From Candidatus Caldilinea saccharophila (GTDB lineage: Bacteria > Chloroflexota > Anaerolineae > Caldilineales > Caldilineaceae), in NCBI GenBank assembly GCA_016710365.1, contig JADJVW010000038.1:1-50232 (forward strand): a stretch of 50,232 nucleotides of DNA, read 5' to 3'. The stretch's first letter is position 1; the number at the start of each line of letters is the position of its first letter. Made by a program: the position numbers and the translations under genes. Under the pieces are notes generated by a model. The model saw only the letters and a program-made list of their open reading frames with translations. It had not been told where the DNA came from and ran no database searches. Below, one piece after another: positions 48,121 to 50,232 of the stretch.

Positions 48121-48233
48121 TGAAGAGAAGGGCGGGAGGGAAAGAAAGAGAGAAGGGGAGACAAGGAGAAATAAGACTTCGTGCAATCTCCCAATCTCCC
48201 AATCTCTCCGTCTCCCCCTCTCCCTGTCTCTCT
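48121..48233 (-). repeat. GGGAGATT/GGGGAGACA hairpin between nosZ and nosB-like gene
   Basis: Directly after the nosZ TAA the transcript strand reads AGAGAGACAGGGAGAGGGGG, then GGGAGATT in tandem, a short spacer, and TTCTCCTTGTCTCCCC with further pyrimidine-rich sequence complementary to the first arm. It shares modules with the repeats at 41484-41587 and 43541-43657. Confidence 0.85.
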
Positions 48234-50232
48234 TTACTTCGCGGCCTCTACCTCTGCTTGTGGCGCCACCATCATGTAGCCCATCATCTCCAGATGCAGC
48301 GCCGAGCAGAACTCGGTGCAGTAGTAGGCGTAGGTGCCGTCATGTTCTGCCACGAATTGGAAGGTGGCAGTCTCACCTGGCTCGATGCTGAGGCTCAGAT
48401 TCTGCCCGCCCAGGTCGAAGCCGTGGGTGGCGTCCGGCGCCGTCTCGATGTTGGTGATGTGCCAGGTGACATTGTCGCCCTGGTTCAGCGTCACGTGTTC
48501 GGGCGTCAGATGCGACCGGATCGAGGTCATGAAGATCGTCACGTTGTTACCGTCACGCTCGATGCGCTCCTCCCCGGCCAGCGTGGCAAACTCCGACGGC
48601 GCCTGAGCAGTGGATCCCAACCCGACCTCTGGATAGACCTCCCACGTCTTGAGCTTGTCGGCCTTGATCATCTGGGCGTAGTGCGGCTCGCCGATGCCGA
48701 TGGGCATGTCGTAGATCACGCTCATCGTGTCGCTGCCGATGTCGAGCAACTGCTCGTTCTGCGGCTTCAGCGGGCCAACGGACAGGAAACGATCCACCGA
48801 CCATTTATTCAGCGCCACCAGATACTGCCCATCCGGGCTGACCGTGTCGCCTTCCGCGGCCGCAATGTGTCCTACATTGTACTGCACCGGCAGTTTTTCC
48901 AACAGTTTGTAGCCGGCCGGGTCTTCGCCGCCCAGCGACCATTTGGCGATGGCGCTGTCCAGGAAGAGGCTTGTGTAGGCATTGCCCTGACCATCATACT
49001 GCGTGTGCAGCGGCCCTAGGCCCAACTCGACCTGCGTCAGCATCACTTCGTCGAAATCTAGCACGGGGATGCCGAATTCGTCCTTGGTCCAGTTGCCGCC
49101 CTCGATCGCCTTCATGATCTTGTCAAAGGAGTAGATCGTCACGTGCGGGTCGAGCTTGCCGGCAACAGTCAGGTATTTGCCGTCCGGCGTCACGTCCACA
49201 CCGTGCGGGCTCTTCGGCTCCGGCGCCAGGAAGAGGATGCCTTCTTCCACCGCGGTCGGGATGCGAATCACGCGCATGCCGTTCATGACCTCGGTCTTGC
49301 CCGCCTGCTCCGCTACTTCTGCGGCTTTCTTCCAGTTGAAGATGTGCATGTAATCCATATCGCGCTGGCTGACGCCCGCTTCGAAGGGTGGGTTGCCCGA
49401 CTCAACGCCGCCGGTCGCCAATTCGGTGTTGAAGCTGTTGCAGAAGGCCCAGCCGTCCGAGACCAACTTGCCGGCGTCACAGAGATCCTGCCAGTAGGGC
49501 GGAATCTCGATGCTGAAGGAATTCTCCAGGTCGATGCGACCCTTTTCGCGGTCGAACTTGTACATCGTAATCAGGCCGCGATACTTCTCTTTGTACTCGC
49601 TGATCGGTGCGTATTCCCAACCCAACGGCGTGCCGTATTGGCTGGACTGAATCACGTACTCGGTGTTCGGCGGCACAAAGGCTGACCCATGATTGCTGAT
49701 CAGGTTGGGGTCCTTGACGATCTGTTTGGTTTCAAAGTCGCGCAGGTCGACCACCGCCACACGCGCGCTGGCCTTGTCGTTGATGAAGAGCCACTGGCCG
49801 TCATAGTCGCCGTTGGTTTCGCTCAGCGCGGGGTGATGCGTGTCGCCCATGCGAATTTTCGTGCCGTCCACATTGCCGCCGTCCAGCACTGCTTCCGAGC
49901 CGACCTCGCCATAGCCATAGCCCTGCCACGATTCCGGCGTGAAGACGGCGATGTTTTTCAGGATGCGCATCGACGGCACGCCAATGACGATGACGCTGCC
50001 CGATTGACCGCCCGATGTGAAGAGATAGTACTCGTCCATCTTGCCGCTGGGTACATAAGTCTTGAGCGCGGCGCGAATGTCCTGCGGCGTCAACCCGCGC
50101 GCATTCGCCACTTCCAACGCGTCAGCCGGCAGCCCGCCGCCCTCTACGCTCACCGGCGCCGTGGTGGCCGTGGCCGTAGGCTCCGGTTCGTCGTCGTTGC
50201 AGGCGGTCAGCAGCATCGCCAACGCTGCCACC
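48234..50232 (-). CDS. nosZ: Nitrous oxide reductase, Sec-type (clade II), 5' end outside window
   Basis: At least 665 residues; the first residues of the signal are beyond the window end. It reduces N2O to N2 at a four-copper CuZ site fed by the dinuclear CuA site. A lipoprotein-type Sec signal (ALAMLLTACNDD) without twin arginine marks clade II. Beta-propeller CuZ His ligands are visible in GDTHHPALSETNGDYDG, LISNHGSAF, MDYMHIFNW, SPHGVDVTPDGKY, GPLHTQYD, YNVGHIAAAEGD and IGEPHYAQM. The CuA domain ends with YYCTEFCSALHLEMMGYMMV, holding two Cys, His and Met ligands. It is the first visible gene of the nos block. Confidence 0.96.
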   Translation of the reverse strand, partial: VAALAMLLTACNDDEPEPTATATTAPVSVEGGGLPADALEVANARGLTPQDIRAALKTYVPSGKMDEYYLFTSGGQSGSVIVIGVPSMRILKNIAVFTPESWQGYGYGEVGSEAVLDGGNVDGTKIRMGDTHHPALSETNGDYDGQWLFINDKASARVAVVDLRDFETKQIVKDPNLISNHGSAFVPPNTEYVIQSSQYGTPLGWEYAPISEYKEKYRGLITMYKFDREKGRIDLENSFSIEIPPYWQDLCDAGKLVSDGWAFCNSFNTELATGGVESGNPPFEAGVSQRDMDYMHIFNWKKAAEVAEQAGKTEVMNGMRVIRIPTAVEEGILFLAPEPKSPHGVDVTPDGKYLTVAGKLDPHVTIYSFDKIMKAIEGGNWTKDEFGIPVLDFDEVMLTQVELGLGPLHTQYDGQGNAYTSLFLDSAIAKWSLGGEDPAGYKLLEKLPVQYNVGHIAAAEGDTVSPDGQYLVALNKWSVDRFLSVGPLKPQNEQLLDIGSDTMSVIYDMPIGIGEPHYAQMIKADKLKTWEVYPEVGLGSTAQAPSEFATLAGEERIERDGNNVTIFMTSIRSHLTPEHVTLNQGDNVTWHITNIETAPDATHGFDLGGQNLSLSIEPGETATFQFVAEHDGTYAYYCTEFCSALHLEMMGYMMVAPQAEVEAAK

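Overview
The window looks like a contig from an uncultured bacterium of the phylum Chloroflexota, most likely class Anaerolineae (Caldilinea-like). This is inferred from the GC-rich coding sequence, a Sec-type (clade II) nitrous oxide reductase, a HemQ-type heme pathway, an ECF sigma factor paired with a Thr/Pro-rich LysM membrane protein, and a small GRWW-motif protein of a kind I associate with Anaerolineae. No rRNA or phylogenetic marker tree was available, so the taxon is a guess.

Layout. 1-7751: three large sensor histidine kinases of related type (one cut by the window start) and a C39-like peptidase. 7786-7970: a tRNA-Glu(CTC) with a near-consensus promoter and a palindromic terminator. 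8126-9505: an anaerobic sulfatase-maturase-like radical SAM enzyme, divergent from the next block. 9793-21257: a heme locus on the + strand with genes for all steps from glutamyl-tRNA to heme through the coproporphyrin route (hemA, hemL, hemB, hemC, hemD, hemE, hemY/cgoX, hemH/cpfC, hemQ/chdC), headed by an AhbD-like radical SAM protein. 21333-27247 (- strand): cutC, two XdhC-type genes, a PyrK-like flavoprotein, a methyltransferase, a small membrane protein and an M32 carboxypeptidase. 27532-30576 (+): an S1-domain protein, an SDR protein and a dNTPase. 30584-40786 (-): a hypothetical membrane protein, manC, dprA, the ffh-rpsP-khpA-rimM translation block, an ECF sigma/LysM protein pair and a CDP-alcohol phosphatidyltransferase. 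41151-50232 (-): a nos cluster (nosZ, nosB-like, nosD, nosF, nosY, nosL, cytochrome c) followed by a cupin, a protoglobin fused to a MoaD-like domain, and another cupin.

Two features run through the whole window. First, at least 17 probable indels break otherwise normal genes, many of them in short homopolymers; this looks mainly like an assembly or read-error problem, and I annotate such genes as single loci. Second, many junctions between genes carry hairpin-forming repeats with a 7-9 nt internal period. They often start at or contain the stop codon of the upstream gene, and where they are purine/pyrimidine biased the purine-rich arm comes first in the transcript. Together with the protoglobin-MoaD fusion, these repeats are the least ordinary content of the window.
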